Assembly (NCBI GenBank): GCA_964517075.1 | Contig: CAZFAT010000144.1 | Location: forward strand, 1-6,895 | Reading direction: 5' to 3' | DNA: 6,895 nt | DNA from: CAZFAT01 sp964517075 | GTDB taxonomy: Bacteria; Acidobacteriota; Vicinamibacteria; Vicinamibacterales; SCN-69-37 | Shown here: piece by piece, positions 1 to 6,029 of the stretch | How positions within the stretch are numbered: position 1 is the stretch's first letter | Layout: every line of letters starts with the position of its first letter | Program-made: the position numbers and the translations under genes | The notes under the pieces: model-generated | What the model saw: the letters and a program-made list of their open reading frames with translations, nothing else | Databases searched by the model: none | What the model was told of the DNA's origin: nothing

Positions 1-40
1 GGGCGCTGCCCATGATGCTCCAGACATCCCAGGAATTGAC

Positions 41-44
41 GAGG
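41..44 (+). promoter_or_regulatory. Ribosome binding site deciding the start of the TIM-barrel gene
   Basis: GAGG is followed by six C residues and then ATG at 51. This Shine-Dalgarno-like tetramer with normal spacing favours the ATG at 51 over the in-frame ATGs at 12 and 15, for which only about ten upstream bases are visible and no purine-rich site is seen. The same arrangement, GAGG then a run of C then ATG, precedes the enoyl-CoA hydratase gene in this window. Confidence 0.55.
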
Positions 45-50
45 CCCCCC

Positions 51-1046
51 ATGGATCAAAATGCTCAGAACCTGACGCTGGAGGGACCCGCCATCAGCCG
101 GCGCGACGTCCTCCTCGGCGCCGCGTTCGCGTCGGCCGCCGGCGCGTGGAGCTGCGGCCCCGCCGGCCCGAACGACTCGCCAGCGTCCTCCGCGTCCTCG
201 TCCACCGGCCCCGCCGTCCGCAACGGCCGCATCCGTCAGGCCGTCGCGTCGTGGCCGTACATGGTCTATGGCGAGAAATGGGACCTGGCGGGCCTCTGCA
301 AGGCGGCGCGCGACCTCGGCTGCCCCGCCCTCGATCTGCTCGGCCCCGATTCGTGGGACACGATGCGCGAGGCGGGATTGACGTGCGCGGTGGCGGTCAA
401 CGGCATGCCCGATCCGCCGTTCATGAAGGGGTTGAACAACCCGCGCTACCACGAGGAGGTCATCAGCCGGACGCACCGGCGGATCGAGGAATGCGCGCAG
501 GCGAAGATCCCGGCGGTCATCGCGTTCACCGGCTATAAGTGGCGCGACGCCGAGAACCCGGCGAGCGGGGAGATTCCGCTCGACGAAGGCGCGGCCAACA
601 CCGTCAAGGGCCTCAAGACGCTGGCCGCCGACGCCGAGACACACGGCGTGACGATCGTGCTGGAACACCTGAACAGCCGCGTGACCGACCACAACTTCAA
701 GGGCCACCCCGGCTACCAGGGCGACCACATCGATTACTGCGCCGACATCATTCGCGCGGTCGGCTCACCGCGCGTGAAGCTGCTCTTCGACATCTATCAC
801 GTGCAGATCATGGACGGCGACGTCATCACGCGCATCCGCCAGGACGGCACCGACCTCATCGGCCACATCCACACCGCCGGTGTCCCCGGCCGCGGCGAGC
901 TCGACGACACGCAGGAACTCCAGTACGCGCCGCTCATGAAGGCGCTCGTGGACATCGGCTACACGGGTTTCGTGGGCCAGGAGTTCATTCCAACTCGCAA
1001 TGCCATGGACGGGTTGCGCGAGGCGGTCAGGATCTGCGACGTCTGA
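51..1046 (+). CDS. Tat-exported sugar phosphate isomerase/epimerase family protein (hydroxypyruvate isomerase-like TIM barrel)
   Basis: Predicted exported TIM-barrel protein of 331 residues that probably isomerises, epimerises or hydrates a sugar or keto-sugar; the substrate is unknown. The start at 51 is chosen for its GAGG site and because it puts the twin-arginine motif SRRDVLL at residues 16-22, a normal Tat n-region length, followed by a short Ala-rich hydrophobic stretch. Cys35 followed by a Ser/Pro/Gly-rich linker (to about residue 55) could be a lipidation site, but AWSC is a poor lipobox. The barrel shows the family's metal-site motifs: VLEHLNSR (Glu205), LLFDIYHVQIMDGD (Asp247, His250), GHIHTAGVPGRGELD (His274) and GQEF (Glu311). 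This Glu/Asp/His/Glu set matches the divalent-metal site of D-tagatose 3-epimerase-type barrels, so the site looks intact. The motif DxYHxQIMxGD and PGR are closest to hydroxypyruvate isomerases, which are normally cytosolic; export argues for an unphosphorylated periplasmic substrate. The gene converges on the minus-strand operon, so it is not co-transcribed with it. Family assignment is firm, the reaction is not. Confidence 0.9.
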   Translation: MDQNAQNLTLEGPAISRRDVLLGAAFASAAGAWSCGPAGPNDSPASSASSSTGPAVRNGRIRQAVASWPYMVYGEKWDLAGLCKAARDLGCPALDLLGPDSWDTMREAGLTCAVAVNGMPDPPFMKGLNNPRYHEEVISRTHRRIEECAQAKIPAVIAFTGYKWRDAENPASGEIPLDEGAANTVKGLKTLAADAETHGVTIVLEHLNSRVTDHNFKGHPGYQGDHIDYCADIIRAVGSPRVKLLFDIYHVQIMDGDVITRIRQDGTDLIGHIHTAGVPGRGELDDTQELQYAPLMKALVDIGYTGFVGQEFIPTRNAMDGLREAVRICDV

Positions 1047-1059
1047 GGGATAGGGACGC

Positions 1060-1085
1060 TGAATCGATGATCGTCGATCGATTCA
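1060..1085. terminator. Possible bidirectional hairpin terminator between convergent genes
   Basis: TGAATCGAT (1060-1068) and ATCGATTCA (1077-1085) form a perfect 9-bp stem with an 8-base loop. It lies in the 53-nt gap between the two convergent stop codons, where a two-way terminator would be expected. No clear T-run follows on either strand and the stem is less GC-rich than its surroundings, so intrinsic termination is uncertain. Confidence 0.35.
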
Positions 1086-1099
1086 TTGATGATTGATCG

Positions 1100-1879
1100 T
1101 CAACGCCCTTTGAACTTCGGCTTCCGTTTCTCCAGAAACGCCTGGGCTCCTTCGAGTTTGTCCTCTGACGCGAAGCAGAGCGCCTGAGCCAGCGTCTCAA
1201 TCATCAGACCCGAGTCCAGATCCACGCGCGCAGACGCGTTGAGCGCCAGCTTCGCCAGCCGGATTGCGAGCGGGCCGCGCGCCAGCACGTGCTCGGCCAG
1301 CGCGCGCACCGCGGCTGTGAGCTCGGCCGCCGGCACCACCGAGGAAACCAGCCCCCACGCGAGCGCGGTGTGGGCATCGATGGCCTCACCCGTCAGGATC
1401 AGGTGCTTGGCCCGGCCGAGCCCGACGAGGCGCGGCAGCCGCTGGGTGCCGCCGGCGCCGGGGATGATGCCGAGCATCAGCTCCGGCTGGCCGAATTTCG
1501 CGTGGTCGGCCGCCACCCGCAAGTCGCACGCGATGGCCAGCTCGCAGCCGCCGCCGAGCGCGAGGCCATTGACGGCGGCGATCGTCAACTTGTCGCAGCG
1601 TTCGACGAGCGAAAACAGCGTCGAGTTGATGGCCGCCAGCCCGTCGTCGCGCGTCCGCGCCTTGATGTCGTTGATGTCGGCGCCCGAGACGAACGCCTGC
1701 GCGCCGGCGCCGGTGACGACGATGGCGCCGAGGTCGTCGCGCGCGGACAGATCGGCGAGCGCCGCCGTGAGTTCGCGGACGGTGGCCCGATTGAGCGCAT
1801 TGCGCACGGCGGGCCGGTTGACCGTCAAGGTGCCGACGCGGCCGGCCACGTCCACGGTGATGTTCGCGTAGTCGCTCAT
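1100..1879 (-). CDS. Enoyl-CoA hydratase/isomerase (crotonase) family protein
   Basis: Cytosolic crotonase of 259 residues, the usual length for a single-domain enoyl-CoA hydratase, which adds water to a trans-2-enoyl-CoA in fatty-acid or branched-chain acyl-CoA breakdown. Visible motifs are NRPAVRNALN (21-30), the oxyanion-hole segment SGADI (65-69), and AAVNGLALGGGCELAIACDL (101-120) with Glu113. FGQPELMLGIIPGAGGTQRL (129-148) carries Glu133. Glu113 and Glu133 correspond to the two catalytic glutamates of rat mitochondrial crotonase (Glu144 and Glu164), so hydratase activity is likely. The C-terminus FLEKRKPKFKGR is typical of the family. There is no signal peptide. The frame stays open upstream to 2491, but that part is shadow translation of the cytochrome gene and lacks family character. 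The ATG at 1879 gives the canonical N-terminus and overlaps the upstream stop as ATGA, with GAGG four bases before it, so translation is probably coupled to the cytochrome gene. Substrate chain type cannot be read from the sequence. Confidence 0.95.
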   Translation of the reverse strand: MSDYANITVDVAGRVGTLTVNRPAVRNALNRATVRELTAALADLSARDDLGAIVVTGAGAQAFVSGADINDIKARTRDDGLAAINSTLFSLVERCDKLTIAAVNGLALGGGCELAIACDLRVAADHAKFGQPELMLGIIPGAGGTQRLPRLVGLGRAKHLILTGEAIDAHTALAWGLVSSVVPAAELTAAVRALAEHVLARGPLAIRLAKLALNASARVDLDSGLMIETLAQALCFASEDKLEGAQAFLEKRKPKFKGR

Positions 1880-4626
1880 GGGGCCTCGTACCAGCGGATG
1901 CGCTGGATGATCCAGGTGGGCGCGTTCGTCGCCTCGGCGATCTGCGTGATGCGGACCGATCTCGTCCGGACCGGACGGAAGACCGCCGTCGTCGTCAGCG
2001 CGGCGCCGGCGCCTTCGGCGATCGTCGTCCACTGCGATCCGTCCTCCGACACCTCGAGGCGGTAGCCGCGCGGGAAGCCGGCATCGGGCAGCGGCGCCGG
2101 TCCCGCGCCGCGTCCCCGTCCGCCACCGCCCCCACCGCGCGCGCCGCCAATCGTAGTCGTGTCCATCTGCACTTCGACGAGCGTCACCGGCGCCGGCAGG
2201 TCCACCCGGAACCACATCCCCGGCGCCTGGGCGGTGCCGGACGTCCACGGCCCCGTCTGCAGGGTGGTGCCAAGGGCGCGATTTGCCTGCGCGGCGTTGT
2301 GACTGGCCGTCGCCGTCCAGAGCGCGGCGGCGTCGAGCGCGCGCGGCACGGTGGCGGCCAGTTCCGCGGCCGTCCAGGCCGACGTCCTCCCACTCGTCGC
2401 GGTTCGGACCGTGGCCACGTCGGCCGGCGTGATGAAGGGCGCGGAGTTGCCAAACGCGTTGCGCACGTACGACGCGACGTCCGCCAGCCACGAGTCCGAC
2501 TGGCCGCCGAGCGGGATCATCACCTCGGTGTACGTGCGGCCGTCGAGCGGACCGGTGAGGCCGTGCAGCAGGACCTTGATCATGTGATCGCGATGCCCGG
2601 TCACGCGCGGTGATCCTTCGAGCGCCGGCGCGCGCCTCGTGCCGGCCGGCGCACCTTCGAGCGGGGTTCCGCGGCCGTCGTCGCCATGGCAGGCCACGCA
2701 GGTGGCCAGGTACGCCGTCCGGCCGCGATCCATCTGCGCGCGCTGCTCGGCCGTGGCGCCCGGACCACCGCGTCCACCCGCGGCCGCGGTGGCCGTCGTC
2801 GCACGGCTCACGAGCGTCTTACCAATGGCCTGGACGCCACGCGCCGGGTTCCGCTCCATCGTCTGCCGAATGGCCTGGACCGTGGCGGGCGCCTTGACGA
2901 CGTTCAGCGTGAGCATGCCCTGCAGCGCCACGTCGGCATCGCTGTCGGCCAGGATGCGGTGATAGTCGGCCTCGAACGACCGATCGCCGGCCTTGTAGAG
3001 CGTCTCGCTGGCGCGAAGCGCGTGCACGCGCAGTCGCGGGCTCGGGTCGGACAGGAGATCGCGCACCAGCGCCGCACGGAGCTCGCCGAGACCCTCGAGC
3101 GTCCACAGGGCGTGCACGCGCCCGGGAACGGATTCCGAGCGCCGGGCCGTCGCTTCGAGCGCTGGGACGATGGACGTGTCCTGCCGCAGCACCAGGAGTT
3201 GCTGCGCGGTGTCGCGCCACCAGCCGTTCGGGTGACTGAGATGCCGTACGAGCTCGGCGGCCGTCTCGTCGAGCATCCGCGGCCGGGTCAGGTCGAGGGA
3301 AATGCCCGGCACGCCGGGATACGCAGGGCTCGCCTGCGTGGCCGCTCTCGCGGGCACACCGTCGTAGCGCAATCGCCAGATGCGGCCGTGACCGACGACC
3401 TTGTCGAGCTGATACTGTTCAATCTTCGACCGCAGATACGACCCGGGCTGCGTCCACTCCGCTTCCTGGATGATGCCGCGGTACATGTCGACGATGAAGA
3501 TCGTCCCATCCGGCGCGGTCTTGATGTTGACCGGGCGGAAAAGCATGTCGGTGCTGATCAGGAATTCCGATCGGGGATGCGCGTTGCGCAGCTCCGTTAC
3601 GCCGTCGTTCCTCCCAACCTTCGCGCGGCGGATGAGGCGGCCCACCGGCTCGGCGAAGAGCAGGTCACCCGCGAGATCGGCGGGCAGTCGATCGCCTCGC
3701 ACGATCTGCGGCCCGGTCGTCGCCGTGAAGTGATTCAGGCTCGCGGCCGGCATGCGCACGCGCGCCATGCCACCCTGCGTGTCGCCAATCCCCGGGGCCG
3801 GCCAGACGACGCGGAAGTCCGGCTCGAGCGCGCCACCGACCGAGAACCCGCCATAGTGAATCGGCACCTGGAAGTTCATCGGCCCGTTCTCACCGCCCGC
3901 CTCCACGAACCACATCTTCCCGTCGTCGTCCTGCGCGAGGCCCCACTGGCCGAAGTTGACACCGGTTGGCTCACGACGAATGCCCGACGGCGTCCACCGG
4001 AAGCGGAACGTGTTGTAGGTGCTGTAAATCCAGTTGTCGAGCCCCCAGAGGAACCCGCTTTGCTGGTGCTCGAGATTGCCGGCGTGGCCGACGCCCGTGT
4101 AGAAGACCTCACGGCGATCGACGCGGCCATCGCCGTCACTGTCCGTCAGTTTCAGGATGTCATTGCTGTTGGTCTCGTTCGTCAGGATGCTGTCGGCGCC
4201 GAATGGCAGCACCATGCGCGGGAGCACGAGGCCATCCGCGAAGACCGTGTGACGGTCGTACACGCCGTCGCCGCGCGTGCTCTCCCACCGGCTGATGCGG
4301 CTGTCGGGCGCGAACTTGTCGCGGCCGTCGGCGTCGAGCATGTACGTGCGCATCTCGACGACGAACATGCGCCCGTTGCCGTCGAACTCGACGGCGACCG
4401 GACTGACGATATCGGGCTCGGACGCGACCAGCTCCATCCGGTACCCCGGCGGCAGGATGAAGGTCTTCGCTTCCTCAGCCGGCGACCGCGCGGTGATGGG
4501 GTCCTTCGGTCCGAAGTCGGGCTCCGGCACCGGCGGCGCGGCGGTGGGCTGCTGCGCCAGGGCAGACAGGCCGGCCGCCAGCGCCAAGCTGGCGGCCGCA
4601 AGGATCAGCCGCGCGAGTGCCGCCAC
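1876..4626 (-). CDS. Secreted dehydrogenase-type beta-propeller / c-type cytochrome fusion with HEAT-like and discoidin-like domains
   Basis: Exported 916-residue multidomain protein, likely a periplasmic electron-transfer or sugar-oxidation component; the substrate is unknown. A signal peptide covers residues 1-24, with probable cleavage after ALA. Residues about 50-420 resemble the propeller of Pirellula/Verrucomicrobium-type putative membrane-bound dehydrogenases (PPGYRMELVASEPDIVSPVA, GNLEHQQSGFLWGLDNWIY, FRPVNIKTAPDGTIFIVDMY) and include a calcium-loop-like DSDGDGRVD (162-170). Residues about 455-605 form HEAT-like helices beginning with the characteristic LSHPNGWWRDTAQQLL. A single c-type heme domain spans about 630-728 with CVACH (643-647) and Met703 in EVMIPLG as likely distal ligand. 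Residues about 765-916 look like an F5/8 type C (discoidin) domain, interrupted by a Gly/Arg-rich loop (827-850). The start is GTG, directly after the TGA of the DUF1080 gene. No strong Shine-Dalgarno is seen, so translation is probably coupled; the signal peptide supports this start. Domain calls are firm for the propeller and heme, less so for the C-terminus. No PQQ-binding residues could be verified by eye. Confidence 0.92.
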   Translation of the reverse strand: MAALARLILAAASLALAAGLSALAQQPTAAPPVPEPDFGPKDPITARSPAEEAKTFILPPGYRMELVASEPDIVSPVAVEFDGNGRMFVVEMRTYMLDADGRDKFAPDSRISRWESTRGDGVYDRHTVFADGLVLPRMVLPFGADSILTNETNSNDILKLTDSDGDGRVDRREVFYTGVGHAGNLEHQQSGFLWGLDNWIYSTYNTFRFRWTPSGIRREPTGVNFGQWGLAQDDDGKMWFVEAGGENGPMNFQVPIHYGGFSVGGALEPDFRVVWPAPGIGDTQGGMARVRMPAASLNHFTATTGPQIVRGDRLPADLAGDLLFAEPVGRLIRRAKVGRNDGVTELRNAHPRSEFLISTDMLFRPVNIKTAPDGTIFIVDMYRGIIQEAEWTQPGSYLRSKIEQYQLDKVVGHGRIWRLRYDGVPARAATQASPAYPGVPGISLDLTRPRMLDETAAELVRHLSHPNGWWRDTAQQLLVLRQDTSIVPALEATARRSESVPGRVHALWTLEGLGELRAALVRDLLSDPSPRLRVHALRASETLYKAGDRSFEADYHRILADSDADVALQGMLTLNVVKAPATVQAIRQTMERNPARGVQAIGKTLVSRATTATAAAGGRGGPGATAEQRAQMDRGRTAYLATCVACHGDDGRGTPLEGAPAGTRRAPALEGSPRVTGHRDHMIKVLLHGLTGPLDGRTYTEVMIPLGGQSDSWLADVASYVRNAFGNSAPFITPADVATVRTATSGRTSAWTAAELAATVPRALDAAALWTATASHNAAQANRALGTTLQTGPWTSGTAQAPGMWFRVDLPAPVTLVEVQMDTTTIGGARGGGGGGRGRGAGPAPLPDAGFPRGYRLEVSEDGSQWTTIAEGAGAALTTTAVFRPVRTRSVRITQIAEATNAPTWIIQRIRWYEAP
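1884..1887 (-). promoter_or_regulatory. Ribosome binding site of the enoyl-CoA hydratase gene
   Basis: On the minus strand GAGG, inside the last codons of the cytochrome gene, is followed by CCCC and the ATGA overlap. The spacing of four bases is short but usable, and together with the overlap it supports the ATG at 1879. Confidence 0.45.
2077..2148 (-). repeat. Gly/Arg-rich low-complexity insert in the discoidin-like domain
   Basis: Codes residues 827-850 of the cytochrome fusion: a run of glycines broken by arginines (GGARGGGGGGRGRG), then AGPAPLPDAG. It sits between predicted strands of the C-terminal beta-sandwich, so it is probably a surface loop grown by slippage of GC-rich triplets. 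Confidence 0.7.
2686..2700 (-). other. c-type heme attachment site CVACH
   Basis: The fifteen bases encode Cys-Val-Ala-Cys-His, residues 643-647 of the cytochrome fusion. It is the only CxxCH in that protein, so it binds one covalent heme, with His647 as the axial ligand. Confidence 0.92.
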
Positions 4627-5967
4627 TCAGTTCAACGTCTTGACGAAGATGCTCGCGAAGTCGATCGGCCGATCCTGGTGCTTCAGCAGGAGGCGCCCGC
4701 GCGAGGACGCGCCTTGTGCGGCCACGTCGGTGAAGACGGGCTGACCGTTGATCGCGAGCGAGATGCGGCCAGCACGACGCGTCAGCGTCCCGCGCACCCA
4801 GGGCCGCCCACCGCCCCCGCCCCCGCCGCGCCGAGCCCCGGCCTGCCCCTGTGGGGCGGTTCCCGGCGGAGCGCCCGCGGCCGCCTGACCACCGGCCTGG
4901 CCGCCACGGCTACCCGTCTGCAGATCACCGGCGGCCTGGCCTCCGCGACCGCCGGCCTGCCCGCCGCCCCCCGCGCCTTCGCCGCCCGCTCGCGGCGCCG
5001 GCGTGCCGGCCGCGACCAGCGCCTTCGCCGCCAGAGCCTGCGCCTCGAGTGACATCGTCATCCACTCGAAGCCAATCGGCAGCCCGGCATCGGGCGAAGG
5101 CGCCTGGCGCCAGTCGGCAATCACGCTCACGTCGCCGAACATCCGATCGGACTTCAGGTCCTTGTCGGCCGCGGTGCTTTGCCCGTCGTACGCGATCCAC
5201 CAGTCGCGCGATACCCAGTGGTTTTCGTGACCCGCCGGGAACTGCCAGCCGCGAAAATCAGTGCCCGTGTAGAGCGACAGGAACCCGTCGTCGGCCGTCG
5301 AGACAGCCTCGGCCGCGAGCGTGCCCGGCGCCGGCGGCAGTTCACGCAGGCGGATGTTGCGCCACTTCACGACGCCGCCCTCGGACTCGAGGTGGATGAA
5401 CCCCTTGCGCGGCGCGATGTTCGATCCACCCGCGACTTCCGCGCCGTTCACCTCGAGTTGGACGGTCCCGCTCTGCGCCGTGATGCGATAGTGGTTCCAT
5501 TCGCCGGCCGGGCGCGAGCGTTGTTCGCGCGGCAGGCTGCGGTCGCCGCGGCTCGGACTGGCCGGATCGGGCGTCATGCGCGCGCCGTGGATCGGAAAGA
5601 TGTCGCCGTGGTTGCCGTCGAGCACCTGGATCTCGATCGCACGCACGAACGGCTGGCCCCGCGCGGTAATCGCGTCGCCCCAGATGAACACGCCCGCGTT
5701 CTGCTTCGGCACGGTGTGCATCCACTCGAGCTCGAGCACGAAATTCTCATACATGCGGTCCGTGCGCAGCTCGCAGATGGGCTTGCCCGTGCAGTGAATC
5801 ATGTTGTCGGCCACGGTCCACGTCTCGGGCGCGCAGTTGACGTTGACCCAGCCGGTGAGGTCCCTGCCGTTGAAGAGAGGCTTCAGGCCATCGGCCTGGT
5901 CGGCCACGGCCGCCGGACCGCCGAGCGTCACGGCCATCACGACGGCACACATCATCAGGCGCTTCAT
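4627..5967 (-). CDS. Secreted tandem DUF1080 (3-keto-disaccharide hydrolase-like) protein
   Basis: Exported 446-residue protein with two beta-sandwich DUF1080 domains (Pfam PF06439). Characterised relatives cleave 3-keto-glycosides, by hydrolysis or by lyase chemistry, after another enzyme oxidises C3 of the sugar. Residues 1-22 are a signal peptide ending AVA, with probable cleavage before Asp23. Domain 1 (about 27-210) is complete: LFNGRDLTGW, W50TVADNMI, NFVLELEW, NAGVFIWG, the acidic strand AIEIQVLDGN (110-119), GEWNHYRI, and the closing GFIHLESEGGVVKWRNIRLR. Domain 2 (about 227-446) starts with LSLYTGTDFRGW and ends LLLKHQDRPIDFASIFVKTL. The segment expected to carry its gNSGI and ExQ-like motifs is not recognisable, and a Gly/Gln/Ala-rich insert (326-388) follows, so this copy may be structural or non-catalytic. 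The ATG at 5967 has GAGAGG five bases upstream. The TGA stop abuts the GTG start of the cytochrome fusion, so both proteins are probably made together. The exact reaction is inferred. Confidence 0.93.
   Translation of the reverse strand: MKRLMMCAVVMAVTLGGPAAVADQADGLKPLFNGRDLTGWVNVNCAPETWTVADNMIHCTGKPICELRTDRMYENFVLELEWMHTVPKQNAGVFIWGDAITARGQPFVRAIEIQVLDGNHGDIFPIHGARMTPDPASPSRGDRSLPREQRSRPAGEWNHYRITAQSGTVQLEVNGAEVAGGSNIAPRKGFIHLESEGGVVKWRNIRLRELPPAPGTLAAEAVSTADDGFLSLYTGTDFRGWQFPAGHENHWVSRDWWIAYDGQSTAADKDLKSDRMFGDVSVIADWRQAPSPDAGLPIGFEWMTMSLEAQALAAKALVAAGTPAPRAGGEGAGGGGQAGGRGGQAAGDLQTGSRGGQAGGQAAAGAPPGTAPQGQAGARRGGGGGGGRPWVRGTLTRRAGRISLAINGQPVFTDVAAQGASSRGRLLLKHQDRPIDFASIFVKTLN
4804..4992 (-). 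repeat. Gly/Gln/Ala-rich low-complexity insert in DUF1080 domain 2
   Basis: Codes residues 326-388: irregular copies of a GGQA-type unit (GGGGQAGG, RGGQAAG, SRGGQAGGQAAAG), then an Ala/Pro/Gln stretch and a final run of seven glycines. The reading frame is kept throughout, so it is translated protein and not a break in the gene. It probably forms a flexible loop. Confidence 0.75.
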
Positions 5968-5972
5968 AGGAA

Positions 5973-5978
5973 CCTCTC
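5973..5978 (-). promoter_or_regulatory. Ribosome binding site of the DUF1080 gene
   Basis: GAGAGG on the minus strand is followed by TTCCT and ATG. It is the strongest Shine-Dalgarno match in the operon and fixes the start at 5967, upstream of a good signal peptide. Confidence 0.6.
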
Positions 5979-6007
5979 AGAAACTTCAGACGTCGAACTT
6001 CGAATCA

Positions 6008-6029
6008 TGGACCCTGGAATCCTGGAACC
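6008..6029. repeat. Three short tandem TGGA(A/-)(T/C)CC units at the end of the FG-GAP gene
   Basis: On the plus strand TGGACCC, TGGAATCC and TGGAACC follow head to tail; the last contains part of the FG-GAP stop codon. GGAACCT also recurs at 5969-5975 and 6024-6030, bracketing most of the 61-nt spacer. I see no promoter-like -35/-10 pair in this spacer, so the DUF1080 gene is probably read from an upstream promoter. Confidence 0.45.

Noticed and set aside
12..50. Earlier ATG starts (12 and 15) for the TIM-barrel gene
   Set aside because: They give an over-long Tat n-region and show no ribosome binding site in the few bases available, while the ATG at 51 has GAGG at good spacing.
1239..2065. 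Two overlapping plus-strand open frames opposite the hydratase gene
   Set aside because: Both are antisense to a crotonase with all catalytic motifs and have no recognisable protein features.
1880..2491. N-terminal extension of the enoyl-CoA hydratase frame
   Set aside because: The translated extension is Arg/Gly-rich shadow of the cytochrome gene; family-like sequence starts exactly at the ATG at 1879.
4804..4992. CRISPR array or minisatellite
   Set aside because: The repeats are irregular, have no constant unit with unique spacers, and keep the reading frame of the DUF1080 protein.
2686..5052. Long open frame of 788 codons on the plus strand
   Set aside because: It lies opposite the cytochrome and DUF1080 genes, its product is Arg/His/Ala-rich with no recognisable domain, and the minus-strand genes have clear family motifs. 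It is a product of high GC codon usage.
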